A stretch of DNA of 6,497 nucleotides from Alphaproteobacteria bacterium (GTDB lineage Bacteria > Pseudomonadota > Alphaproteobacteria > Sphingomonadales > Emcibacteraceae), in NCBI GenBank assembly GCA_002401545.1, contig NVTJ01000067.1:7912-14408 (forward strand), written 5' to 3'. Shown piece by piece: positions 1 to 5,601 of the stretch (position 1 is the first letter of the stretch; each line of letters starts with the position of its first letter). The notes under the pieces were generated by a model. It did not search any database, was not told the origin of the DNA, and was given only the letters and a program-made list of their open reading frames with translations. Both the position numbers and the translations under genes were made by a program.

Positions 1-564
1 GAATTCATCAATTTCGATGGAAATTTCGTAAGGGCGCGTGGCATCAAGCTCAACCCGGCTGACCCCCTTGAGCGCCGCCAGTTCATTGCGTACCTCACGG
101 CCCAGTTCCTTAAGTTCATTTTCCGGTATATTCGCCGCAATGGCCAGTTGAATCACCGTATTATTAAACACCGGCTGGCTGACCAGAGGCCGTTCCGAAA
201 GCCCGGGAAAGGTATTAATGGAATCCACCCGCGACTTCACCTCATTGAGCAGCTTTTGCATATCATAATCATCAACACCTTCGATGGTCACCGTACCGAT
301 GCCTTCACGCGCCGTTGACCGCACCCGTTTCACCCCGTCAAGGTCATATACCGCCTCCTCGATACGAATAATGATCCGTTCTTCCACTTCTTCGGGACCC
401 GCCCCCAGATAAACCACAGACACCTCAATCTGTTGGGGGATAAGAACCGGAAAACTCACCTTGCCGACCTTTTGCAGACCCACAAGCCCACCAACAAGCA
501 ACATGAACATCAACAGATTGGCGGCAACAGAGTTATGGACAAACCATTTCATGATACCGCTCAT
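1..564 (-). CDS. RND efflux transporter permease, N-terminal part (cut by window edge)
   Basis: This is the first 188 codons of an inner-membrane RND pump subunit, which drives proton-coupled export through the periplasmic adaptor and outer-membrane channel encoded just upstream. The translation starts MSGIMKWFVHNSVAANLLMF. The NxVAANLLM motif followed by a hydrophobic stretch (about residues 12-32) is the typical first transmembrane helix of one RND branch. Next come FPV (38-40), a beta strand, and LGAGPEEVEERI (53-64), matching the usual YPGASPEEVE signature at the start of the porter domain, then a DLDGVKRVRSTAREG segment (75-89). Full family members run to about 1,000-1,050 residues, so roughly 80% lies outside the window. 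The ATG overlaps the adaptor gene's TGA (ATGA), and AGGAG at 576-572 sits 7 bases upstream. A second ATG at codon 5 is less likely. The substrate cannot be told; the N-terminal motif fits the multidrug-type branch better than the CusA metal branch. Confidence 0.95.
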   Translation of the reverse strand, partial: MSGIMKWFVHNSVAANLLMFMLLVGGLVGLQKVGKVSFPVLIPQQIEVSVVYLGAGPEEVEERIIIRIEEAVYDLDGVKRVRSTAREGIGTVTIEGVDDYDMQKLLNEVKSRVDSINTFPGLSERPLVSQPVFNNTVIQLAIAANIPENELKELGREVRNELAALKGVSRVELDATRPYEISIEIDEF

Positions 565-1733
565 GACTGTTCTCCTGACCCCAGATCATATTTCACCAGA
601 AGGCCGTCCACATCGACAGCGAGCTGTGATTTATTGACAATATCACCTTCTTCAAGCCCCGTGGAGATCACCACATAGTCCCGGTTGGATTCAACAACTT
701 TGACCATCCGGGTCAGTAATTTATTGTCCTGATCAACCACAAGAACCTGATTGCCCTGACGCAGCACTGCGCGCGGCAGTTCAAAGACCGTGTCATAAAC
801 CCGGCCTTCGACTTCTGCGGCAACAAATTGGCCGATGCTTATGGGCAGTTTGCCGTCCACTGACAGCAATTGATTACCGCGCAACTGGGCCACCACATAC
901 ATGATACGTGTTTTGGTGTTAATCAGCCCTTCGGTGCGGACAATTTTACCTTTCCACTGGCTTGTCTGATCAGCGAAACGACCCGTCAATGTGACCTCAA
1001 GCCGGGCCTTGCCGGATTGCAGCCCGGCAATATCAAATTGGGACAAATCCTTGCTCGACATGGGCAGACGCACTTCCAGAATATCGGTGGAATAGAGTTT
1101 CCCCACATTGGTTCCGACAGATATAAATTGGCCAAAATCAACATTTTTAGTGGTAAGCAGACCATTGAAAGGCGCGCGAATTTCCGTGCGCTCCAGACTG
1201 AGCTGCGCCACCCGAAGGTTGGCCTCTGCCGCCGCCAGCTTGGCTTCCGCATCGGCAAGCTGGGGTTTGCGAAGGGTCAGGTCCGAGGCGACACCCTGAC
1301 CAAGTTCTTCCCATTCCTGTCTGGCAAGGGCGGCTTCAGCCCGTTCGCGCACCAGAATCTGTTGGCTTTCGATCACTCTGGCCGCCGTAGAAGTCACCGC
1401 ATACTGATAATCCCGCGAGTCCAGACGCAGGATCACTTCGCCCTTTCTGAACAAGCCGCCGGCAACAAATTTTTCCGAGACATAGACCACCTGGCCGGAA
1501 ACCTGGGGCACCAGTTCTATGGCCTGCTTTGCCTCCACCGTACCTTGGGTTTTCACGGTCAGGGCAACCCGCCCCGCATGGGCCACAACCGCACGAATAT
1601 GACGGGCTATTTCAACCACCGGCTTTTTCTCCGGCTCCGGCTTGGCCATCACCAAAATTACACTTATGGCAACGGAGCCAGCCACAATGATCACAGGCAG
1701 CATGACTGAGAGAATTTTCTTTGAAATTCTCAT
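561..1733 (-). CDS. RND efflux periplasmic adaptor (membrane fusion protein)
   Basis: This adaptor of 390 residues links the inner-membrane RND pump to the outer-membrane channel. The N-terminus has a basic start (MRISKK) and one hydrophobic segment (about 8-30) with no lipobox, so it is probably membrane-anchored or exported. Domains in order: first half of the lipoyl/barrel-sandwich domain with a GTVEAKQAIELVPQVSGQV-type strand pair (64-82) and FRKGEVILRLD (95-105); an alpha-helical hairpin rich in Ala, Glu and Arg (about 110-182); the return lipoyl half with RTEIRAPFNGLL (182-193) and DFGQFISVG (199-207); a beta-barrel domain (about 218-310); and a membrane-proximal domain (about 315-385) with LPRAVLRQGNQVLVV. 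The start ATG overlaps the TGA of the outer-membrane factor gene. AGGAGG at 1745-1740, with 6 bases of spacing, makes this start convincing. Its own stop overlaps the permease start, so the three genes are likely translationally coupled. Substrate unknown. Confidence 0.96.
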   Translation of the reverse strand: MRISKKILSVMLPVIIVAGSVAISVILVMAKPEPEKKPVVEIARHIRAVVAHAGRVALTVKTQGTVEAKQAIELVPQVSGQVVYVSEKFVAGGLFRKGEVILRLDSRDYQYAVTSTAARVIESQQILVRERAEAALARQEWEELGQGVASDLTLRKPQLADAEAKLAAAEANLRVAQLSLERTEIRAPFNGLLTTKNVDFGQFISVGTNVGKLYSTDILEVRLPMSSKDLSQFDIAGLQSGKARLEVTLTGRFADQTSQWKGKIVRTEGLINTKTRIMYVVAQLRGNQLLSVDGKLPISIGQFVAAEVEGRVYDTVFELPRAVLRQGNQVLVVDQDNKLLTRMVKVVESNRDYVVISTGLEEGDIVNKSQLAVDVDGLLVKYDLGSGEQS

Positions 1734-3172
1734 GATGCGCCTCCTTCACCGATCCTAACCTTTGATTGACTGTTATTTATTGTCATATTCTGAATGTTCT
1801 GCGGAATGATAAAATCGCCCCCCAAGGCAAGGTGGAGTGATATTCTGTTATTGATACGTTGCTTCTTAACAGAGATAAGCTGGCTTTGCTGGGCCAGGCT
1901 CTGTCTTTGCGAATCCAGTAAAACGGAAATTTTGATCAGTCCCCGGCCATATTGGTCTAACGCCACTTTTTCTGCGGCAATAGCATTCATCGCCGCTTTT
2001 CCCGTATATATCACCTGTTCTTTCAAGGCCCTTTCACTGGACAGGGCATCTTCTACTTCTCTGAAAGCGGTGAGCAGCGTAGAAGCAAAAACCCGTTTTT
2101 CCGCCTCAAATAATTCTTTGGCGCTCTTGGCCGCATAGCGTAACCGGCCACCCTGAAAGATGGGTTGGGTAATACTGCCAAGTACATTCCAGAATATATT
2201 ATCAAAATTCAGTAAATCACTGAAGCCCTGGCTGCTGTTATTACCACTTGCCGTCAGGGTCAGGGACGGGAGCAACGCCTTGCCTGCGGCCTTGCTGTTA
2301 TAACCGGCGGATAATAACCGTGCCTTGGCCGCCTGCAAGTCCGGACGGCGTTCCAGCAATTGCATCGGCAAGCCCGCCGGCACATCTGTATCCAGATCCG
2401 GAATTTCGCCAGAGGCCACAATCAATGCCGCCGGATAACGACCAGCCAATATTTCAAGACGGCGCTTCTGCTGACCAAGTTGATCCTGCCGGCTGCTCAG
2501 GCTGGCGCGCGCGGCCTCCAGATTACTCATGACCAGACGCAGGTCAAGGCCGGTACTCAAACCCCTGGCAAAGCGTTTCTCAACCACCCGGACCGCCCGT
2601 TCAAAGCTTTCTACTGTCCGGACTGCCAGTTCCACCTGTGATTCTGCCTCCATGGCATCGAACCATGTTTGTGCCACCTGTGCCGCCAGGGACAGCCTGG
2701 CCCCTTCCTGATCATGCCGTGCCGCAGCATAATCCGAATCCGCCGCCCCTCTCTGGGCCGACAATCTGCTCCAGAGATCAATTTCCCAACTGGCATTAAG
2801 CCCGGTCGAAACATTGTTACTGGGAATGAAAGGATTCTGGATACTCCGGCGGCTGACCCCTAAATTGGCATTCAAGGTAGGATAGAGGTTTGCCCGGGTG
2901 ATGCCTGCGTTAAATCCGGCGGCCTCCATACGGTAAGCCGTGGCCTGAAAATCCGGGTTATTGGCCAGAACTTCTGCAACAAAATCCGATAATTCCACCA
3001 TTTCAAGGTCATTCAGCCAGCCATCCTGCACCTCAGACGACGCCTTGTCATGGGCGCTCCAGTTTCTGGAAATATCCGCGAAGGGAAGATTCTTATCCGT
3101 TACCGGCACTGCGGCACATGAAGCCAGAGCTATCACAGAAACAGAAAGGACCAAACATCTGGTTCTCTTCAT
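1730..3172 (-). CDS. NodT-type outer-membrane factor lipoprotein of the RND efflux system
   Basis: This 480-residue TolC/OprM/NodT-family protein would form the trimeric outer-membrane channel of the pump. The N-terminus is a lipoprotein signal peptide: a basic MKRTR start, a hydrophobic core, then the lipobox LASC with the acylated cysteine at residue 19. Two repeats of the outer-membrane efflux domain follow. The first contains NNPDFQATAYRMEAA (71-85), the strand region ending in WEIDLWSRL (129-137), and long helices to about 245. The second contains LLERRPDLQAAKARLLSAG (272-290), LLPSLTLTASG (300-310) and ITQPIFQGGRL (334-344), then helices to about 450. These are hallmark NodT/OprM motifs, and the length is normal for the family. 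A roughly 28-residue polar tail after GGDFIIPQ is a little long. The ATG has AAAGGA about 8 bases upstream. It is the first gene of the operon, preceded by a promoter-like region with a dyad. Its TGA overlaps the adaptor's ATG. Confidence 0.96.
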   Translation of the reverse strand: MKRTRCLVLSVSVIALASCAAVPVTDKNLPFADISRNWSAHDKASSEVQDGWLNDLEMVELSDFVAEVLANNPDFQATAYRMEAAGFNAGITRANLYPTLNANLGVSRRSIQNPFIPSNNVSTGLNASWEIDLWSRLSAQRGAADSDYAAARHDQEGARLSLAAQVAQTWFDAMEAESQVELAVRTVESFERAVRVVEKRFARGLSTGLDLRLVMSNLEAARASLSSRQDQLGQQKRRLEILAGRYPAALIVASGEIPDLDTDVPAGLPMQLLERRPDLQAAKARLLSAGYNSKAAGKALLPSLTLTASGNNSSQGFSDLLNFDNIFWNVLGSITQPIFQGGRLRYAAKSAKELFEAEKRVFASTLLTAFREVEDALSSERALKEQVIYTGKAAMNAIAAEKVALDQYGRGLIKISVLLDSQRQSLAQQSQLISVKKQRINNRISLHLALGGDFIIPQNIQNMTINNSQSKVRIGEGGAS

Positions 3173-3230
3173 TTTAGTATCCTTTAACCCGCAGTCTATT
3201 TTTAGCTCTACAGGTTCCGTAGTTCGTTAC

Positions 3231-3260
3231 TATATATATGTGATATCTTCCAAGTATCAA
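3231..3260 (-). promoter_or_regulatory. Putative promoter of the efflux operon
   Basis: Reading the minus strand, TTGATA (3260-3255) is followed by 16 or 18 bases and then TATATA (3238-3233 or 3236-3231), a reasonable sigma-70-like pair in an AT-rich stretch 60-90 bases upstream of the outer-membrane factor start. The -35 element falls in the middle of a 30-base inverted repeat, which would make this promoter easy to repress. The spacing ambiguity comes from the run of alternating TA. A perfect TTGACA at 3295-3290 lacks a -10 box at normal distance. No start site has been measured, so this is inference. Confidence 0.4.
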
Positions 3261-3274
3261 TATACTGGAAAGAT
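3245..3274. promoter_or_regulatory. 30-base imperfect inverted repeat, candidate operator of the efflux operon
   Basis: The arms ATCTTCCAAGTAT (3245-3257) and ATACTGGAAAGAT (3262-3274) are reverse complements at 11 of 13 positions and are separated by CAAT. The size and symmetry fit a dimeric regulator such as a TetR or MarR protein. The dyad covers the proposed -35 box, so binding there would block the promoter. It is too AT-rich, and has no T-run after it, to act as an intrinsic terminator. No regulator gene adjoins the operon in this window, so the binding protein is unknown. Confidence 0.5.
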
Positions 3275-3336
3275 GACGGAAAAGCGATATGTCAAAATCA
3301 GTTTGATCTCAAATTAAAGGGCCTTTATCGCAAAAG

Positions 3337-4149
3337 TTACCCGGAATGAACAGACAGATGATCCCTCACATCCCCTTCCGGCGAAAAACATACCGCATTC
3401 AAGGTCCCGCCCCGGCCACTTCCCCCATCCAGAGTCGCCGTATTTGGATGGTTCAGGCGCAGCCCCCTGTTGGCATGATCATAACCCCGCACAATGCGCG
3501 AAAAACCGTAATAGGCGGCATTAATGTCGTCAAAACGGCCATTATCCCACCAGAAATTATCCTTTTGCATATTCAGGGGCCGGGAAATATCAACAGAAGC
3601 ATGAACAAATAACAAACTGCCCTCTCTGGTAAAGGCCGCCCGCCGCAGGCTGTTGAGCAAAGCCGCATGACCAGGATGGTTATTTATCCTGCGGCGCAGG
3701 TCACTGGTCCATTTGGAAATGGATACAGTTCCCTCGCGGGCTATGGCACGTGCCATAGCGGGCTTGGTGCCGTAACTTTCCATCACCCCCCCCATGTGGT
3801 GAGTTAAAAGCCAGTCCATAACCTCTGACGGATTCTGGGCGAATTGCAACTGAAGCAGCTTGGTCAGCATCTCTTCCCGTGCCCCCCGCAGATAAACAAA
3901 TGCATCCGGTTCCGAAATATCCTCCGCCGCCATCAGCTTGCGCCGGGTAATGAGCAATTCATCCAGTATTTTGGTTGCCGTCAGCCGGTCACCAAAATAA
4001 TTACCCAGATAAACCAGCCTGTCACCCGTCTGAAAGCGGGGAAGAAGTTCCCCGTGCAGGGCCTTCAGAGCCTCTGTCTCGCCATGAATGGCCCCCACAG
4101 CCCAAATTCGCTTTGCCCGGTCGAGGCAGCCGAATTTTTCAGCATCCAT
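3337..4149 (-). CDS. Metallophosphoesterase-like (PPP-fold) protein with degenerate active-site motifs
   Basis: The protein resembles bacterial PPP-type serine/threonine phosphatases in motif order, but most metal ligands are replaced. Numbered from the ATG chosen here (270 residues), the GDxHG motif reads GAIHG (19-23, Asp to Ala, His22 kept). GDxVDRG reads GNYFGDR (49-55, Asp to Asn). GNHE reads GARE (89-92, Asn to Ala and His to Arg). The first later histidine remains in LLFVHAS (179-185). The last motif, usually GH, reads VRGYDHA (220-226). The C-terminal LDGGSGRGGTLNAVCF (240-255) matches the usual IDTGxxxGGxLxxL end. It may be a pseudophosphatase or use altered chemistry; from memory, related alphaproteobacterial proteins look similar, which is unverified. 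The start is uncertain. The frame is open to a TTG at 4179 that directly follows a stop, giving 280 residues; neither start has a strong ribosome binding site. It lies downstream of carD, beyond a terminator. Confidence 0.82.
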   Translation of the reverse strand: MDAEKFGCLDRAKRIWAVGAIHGETEALKALHGELLPRFQTGDRLVYLGNYFGDRLTATKILDELLITRRKLMAAEDISEPDAFVYLRGAREEMLTKLLQLQFAQNPSEVMDWLLTHHMGGVMESYGTKPAMARAIAREGTVSISKWTSDLRRRINNHPGHAALLNSLRRAAFTREGSLLFVHASVDISRPLNMQKDNFWWDNGRFDDINAAYYGFSRIVRGYDHANRGLRLNHPNTATLDGGSGRGGTLNAVCFSPEGDVRDHLSVHSG

Positions 4150-4220
4150 ATTTGACAGGTCAGTCACATCCTTTGACAATCACATCATCCCGTTTTTTAA
4201 CCGCTGGCAGGCCGCCGGTC

Positions 4221-4258
4221 ATAATAAGAAAAAGAGCCCGCATAATATCAGGCCCTTT
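4221..4258 (-). terminator. Intrinsic terminator downstream of carD
   Basis: On the minus strand AAAGGGCC (4258-4251) pairs with GGCTCTTT (4238-4231) as an 8-base stem with one G-T wobble and a loop of about 12 bases. It is followed by a T-rich run, TTTTTCTTATTAT, that overlaps the distal arm. It begins 30 bases after the carD stop and lies 70-110 bases before the phosphatase-like gene, so it should end or attenuate the carD transcript ahead of that gene. Confidence 0.75.
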
Positions 4259-4288
4259 CAAATATCAAATATTTTTCCAACGATCAAG

Positions 4289-4792
4289 TCAGGCAGCCGT
4301 CATAACTTCCGCCAATTTTATCATGGCATCTTTTTCAGCAATTTCTTCAACAGCAGCAACTTCGCGGGCCAACCGGCTTATGGCTGATTCATATATCTGC
4401 CGCTCGCTATAGGACTGCTCCGTCTGATCACCGCTCCGGTGCAGGTCCCGAACCACTTCGGCCAGATGAACCAGATTACCCGAATTGATTTTTGCCTCAT
4501 ATTCCTGTGCCCGACGGCTCCACATGGTGCGTTTCACACGGGCCCGGCCCTTCAGGGTGGTATAGGCCTTGTCCATGATCATCGGGCTTGACAAACCACG
4601 CATACCCGAAGGCTCGGCCTTGTTTGTCGGAACCCGAAGTGTCATTTTCTCGCTTTCAAAGCGGATAACATAGAGTTCCAGTTTCATGCCGGAAATTTCC
4701 TGTTCACAGATTTCCGTAATGACACCAACGCCATGCTTTGGATAAACGATATGCTCACCCGTGGCAAAGGCCATTTTCTTTTCTTTAGCCAT
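4289..4792 (-). CDS. carD: CarD/CdnL-family RNA polymerase-binding transcription regulator
   Basis: CarD-type proteins bind the RNA polymerase beta subunit and stabilise open promoter complexes, notably at ribosomal RNA and growth-related promoters. The 167-residue product has the Tudor-like RNAP-interacting domain at about 8-62, with the signature FATGEHIVYPKHGVGVI (9-25) and the RFESEKMTLRVP strand (44-55). A helical DNA-binding domain follows (about 70-165). It contains RTMWSRRAQEYEAKINSG (88-105), where Trp91 corresponds by position to the tryptophan that wedges at the upstream edge of the transcription bubble in characterised CarD proteins. The length is normal for alphaproteobacteria. 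I chose the ATG at 4792, with GGAG rather far upstream (about 13 bases); a second ATG at codon 7 is possible but would remove the usual basic lead. Two dyads upstream suggest regulation of its own expression, and a terminator follows it. Confidence 0.96.
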   Translation of the reverse strand: MAKEKKMAFATGEHIVYPKHGVGVITEICEQEISGMKLELYVIRFESEKMTLRVPTNKAEPSGMRGLSSPMIMDKAYTTLKGRARVKRTMWSRRAQEYEAKINSGNLVHLAEVVRDLHRSGDQTEQSYSERQIYESAISRLAREVAAVEEIAEKDAMIKLAEVMTAA

Positions 4793-4816
4793 CTTAAAAT
4801 TATAACTCCAAACTGA

Positions 4817-4839
4817 TTACGAAATATCAAACTTCGTAA
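4817..4839. repeat. Perfect 7-base inverted repeat in the carD leader
   Basis: TTACGAA (4817-4823) and TTCGTAA (4833-4839) are exact reverse complements separated by 9 bases. The element ends 25 bases upstream of the carD start codon, so it would lie in the leader RNA if transcription begins upstream, or act as an operator if the start is close. Its 16-base centre-to-centre arm spacing suits a dimeric DNA-binding protein. Function unknown. Confidence 0.45.
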
Positions 4840-4854
4840 CATTTTTACGCCAAA

Positions 4855-4886
4855 CCATAATAACATAAAATATGTTAGAATTATGG
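4855..4886. repeat. 32-base dyad upstream of carD
   Basis: On the plus strand CCATAA-TAACATA (4855-4867), AAA, TATGTTA (4871-4877), GAA, TTATGG (4881-4886) form a 13-base paired arm with a single 3-base bulge. The inner 17 bases are a perfect palindrome around AAA. It lies about 63-94 bases upstream of carD, where a promoter is expected. It has almost no GC, so a strong RNA hairpin is less likely than a protein-binding operator. No known operator consensus is recognised. Confidence 0.5.
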
Positions 4887-4977
4887 TAAATAAAGTCTTA
4901 AACATCACAAAACCCGCACATAAAGCATCTGCCAAACCTCCAAAGATTTGACAGCAAAAACCCTCATACGGGATTAA

Positions 4978-5070
4978 TTATTTGAAACAAGGCCTTAATA
5001 AAATAAGTTCACATGCTCTATGATCAGGGCAATGTAACATATTTTCAGGAAAAATGCACCTGAAAATCAC
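4978..5070 (-). CDS. Speculative 30-residue cysteine-containing small ORF
   Basis: A GTG at 5070 opens 30 codons ending in TAA, with products including MIFRCIFPENM at the start and ending LLRPCFK, and four cysteines in total. What draws attention is AGGAGG at 5080-5075, a perfect ribosome binding core 4 bases from the GTG, in a non-coding region. Against it: a non-ATG start, short length, slightly tight spacing, and overlap with a perfect inverted repeat that may be what is actually conserved. I do not recognise the peptide. Confidence 0.15.
   Translation of the reverse strand: MIFRCIFPENMLHCPDHRACELILLRPCFK
5041..5067. repeat. Perfect 9-base inverted repeat downstream of fdxA
   Basis: ATTTTCAGG (5041-5049) and CCTGAAAAT (5059-5067) are exact reverse complements around a 9-base loop, starting about 83 bases past the fdxA stop. 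As RNA it forms a modest hairpin with four AT pairs at its base, and no T-run follows on either strand, so it is at best a weak terminator or transcript-end stabiliser. A protein-binding site is equally possible. Confidence 0.45.
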
Positions 5071-5149
5071 ACCCCCTCCTGACAGAGAGAGCACTTGCAC
5101 CTATTATCTGGAACTAATCCCGAATATAACAACTTGATTTTAGCAGGAA

Positions 5150-5485
5150 TCAGGTGCCGGCCCCAGGCTTCTCACTTAACGCAGCAAGTTTGTTTTTCTC
5201 ATTCTGTGCATCATCGGCCCCCGGCAACGGGTCCGTTTTTTCGGTAATATTTGGCCAGACCGCTGCATATTTTTCATTGATCTCAAACCATTTTTCCAGG
5301 CCGTCTTCCGTATCCGGCAGAATGGCCTCTGCCGGGCATTCCGGCTCACAAACGCCGCAATCAATACATTCATCAGGATTAATCACCAGCATGTTTTCAC
5401 CCTCATAAAAACAATCCACCGGGCAGACTTCCACACAATCTGTATATTTACATTTGATACATGCCTCTGTGACCAGATAGGTCAT
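5150..5485 (-). CDS. fdxA: Seven-iron ferredoxin FdxA, [3Fe-4S][4Fe-4S]
   Basis: This 111-residue cytoplasmic electron carrier is closely similar in motifs to Azotobacter ferredoxin I. Cluster ligands are visible: Cys9, Cys17 and Cys50 should hold the [3Fe-4S] cluster, and Cys21, Cys40, Cys43 and Cys46 the [4Fe-4S] cluster. Cys12 and Cys25 match the non-ligand cysteines of the family. The signatures are CIKCKYTDCVEVCPVDCFYE (9-28) and DECIDCGVCEPECP (38-51). The C-terminal part carries the family's VWPNITEKTDPLPGADD segment (77-93) typical of the long FdxA form. I start at the ATG at 5485, giving the usual MTYLV lead and a well-spaced AAGGAG. The frame is open further to an ATG at 5533, but that would add 16 atypical residues. 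It is flanked by non-coding spacers on both sides, so it may be monocistronic. The redox partner cannot be inferred here. Confidence 0.96.
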   Translation of the reverse strand: MTYLVTEACIKCKYTDCVEVCPVDCFYEGENMLVINPDECIDCGVCEPECPAEAILPDTEDGLEKWFEINEKYAAVWPNITEKTDPLPGADDAQNEKNKLAALSEKPGAGT

Positions 5486-5491
5486 GGCTTT

Positions 5492-5497
5492 CTCCTT
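5492..5497 (-). promoter_or_regulatory. Ribosome binding site that fixes the fdxA start
   Basis: AAGGAG lies 6 bases upstream of the ATG at 5485 on the minus strand. The longer in-frame ATG at 5533 has no comparable site, so this decides for the 111-residue FdxA. Confidence 0.8.
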
Positions 5498-5569
5498 ATT
5501 CCTTTTGCCTGAACGGGACCACATAATGTCCACAAACCTGCATAAACATCTATGAAACAGGATACAACC

Positions 5570-5600
5570 AAAAAAACTGATTTTCAGAAAAAAACTGATT
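5570..5600 (-). terminator. Tandem 13-base T-tract repeat, candidate terminator of the terB-like gene
   Basis: The minus strand carries AATCAGTTTTTTT twice (5600-5588 and 5582-5570), 18 bases apart and beginning just after the terB-like stop codon at 5602. The junction contains CTGA-AAA-TCAG immediately followed by seven T residues, the layout of a short intrinsic terminator, although the 4-base stem is weak. It separates the TetR/TerB-like unit from fdxA. It could also be simple repeat DNA or part of the fdxA upstream region. Confidence 0.4.
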
Positions 5601-5601
5601 G

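Larger units (their letters stand above)
4793..5149. other. AT-rich intergenic region between fdxA and carD
   Basis: These 357 bases contain no gene I can recognise with confidence. They are clearly more AT-rich than the flanking coding DNA and hold three strong inverted repeats (4817-4839, 4855-4886 and 5041-5067) plus one speculative 30-codon ORF (4978-5070, minus). The carD promoter should lie here. The best pair I see is TTTACC, 17 bases, TATGTT on the minus strand, with the TATGTT inside the 4855-4886 dyad; it is too weak to annotate separately. I find no RNA gene or riboswitch that I can name. Confidence 0.7.

Noticed and set aside
1..6. The window begins exactly with an EcoRI site, GAATTC, suggesting a clone junction.
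   Set aside because: The permease reading frame runs cleanly through it and one six-base site is easily chance.
870..1709. Long plus-strand open frame of 279 codons opposite the adaptor gene.
   Set aside because: It lies wholly antisense to a well-supported membrane fusion protein, has no recognisable domain, and is a codon-bias shadow.
3316..3326. AAAGGGCCTTT palindrome after the phosphatase-like gene as a terminator.
   Set aside because: Only a 4-base stem with a 3-base loop is possible and no T-run follows on the minus strand.
4684..4935. Minus-strand 83-codon frame with a hydrophobic start overlapping the carD 5' end.
   Set aside because: It overlaps carD in another frame and crosses the dyads; the hydrophobic stretch comes from AT-rich non-coding DNA.
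4948..4977. Plus-strand TTGACA near 4949 as a promoter.
   Set aside because: No acceptable -10 box at normal spacing and no plus-strand gene downstream.
5539..5567. TTGTAT, 17 bases, TATGCA on the minus strand as an fdxA promoter.
   Set aside because: The spacing is right but the -10 box matches only three of six consensus bases; too weak to annotate in AT-rich DNA.
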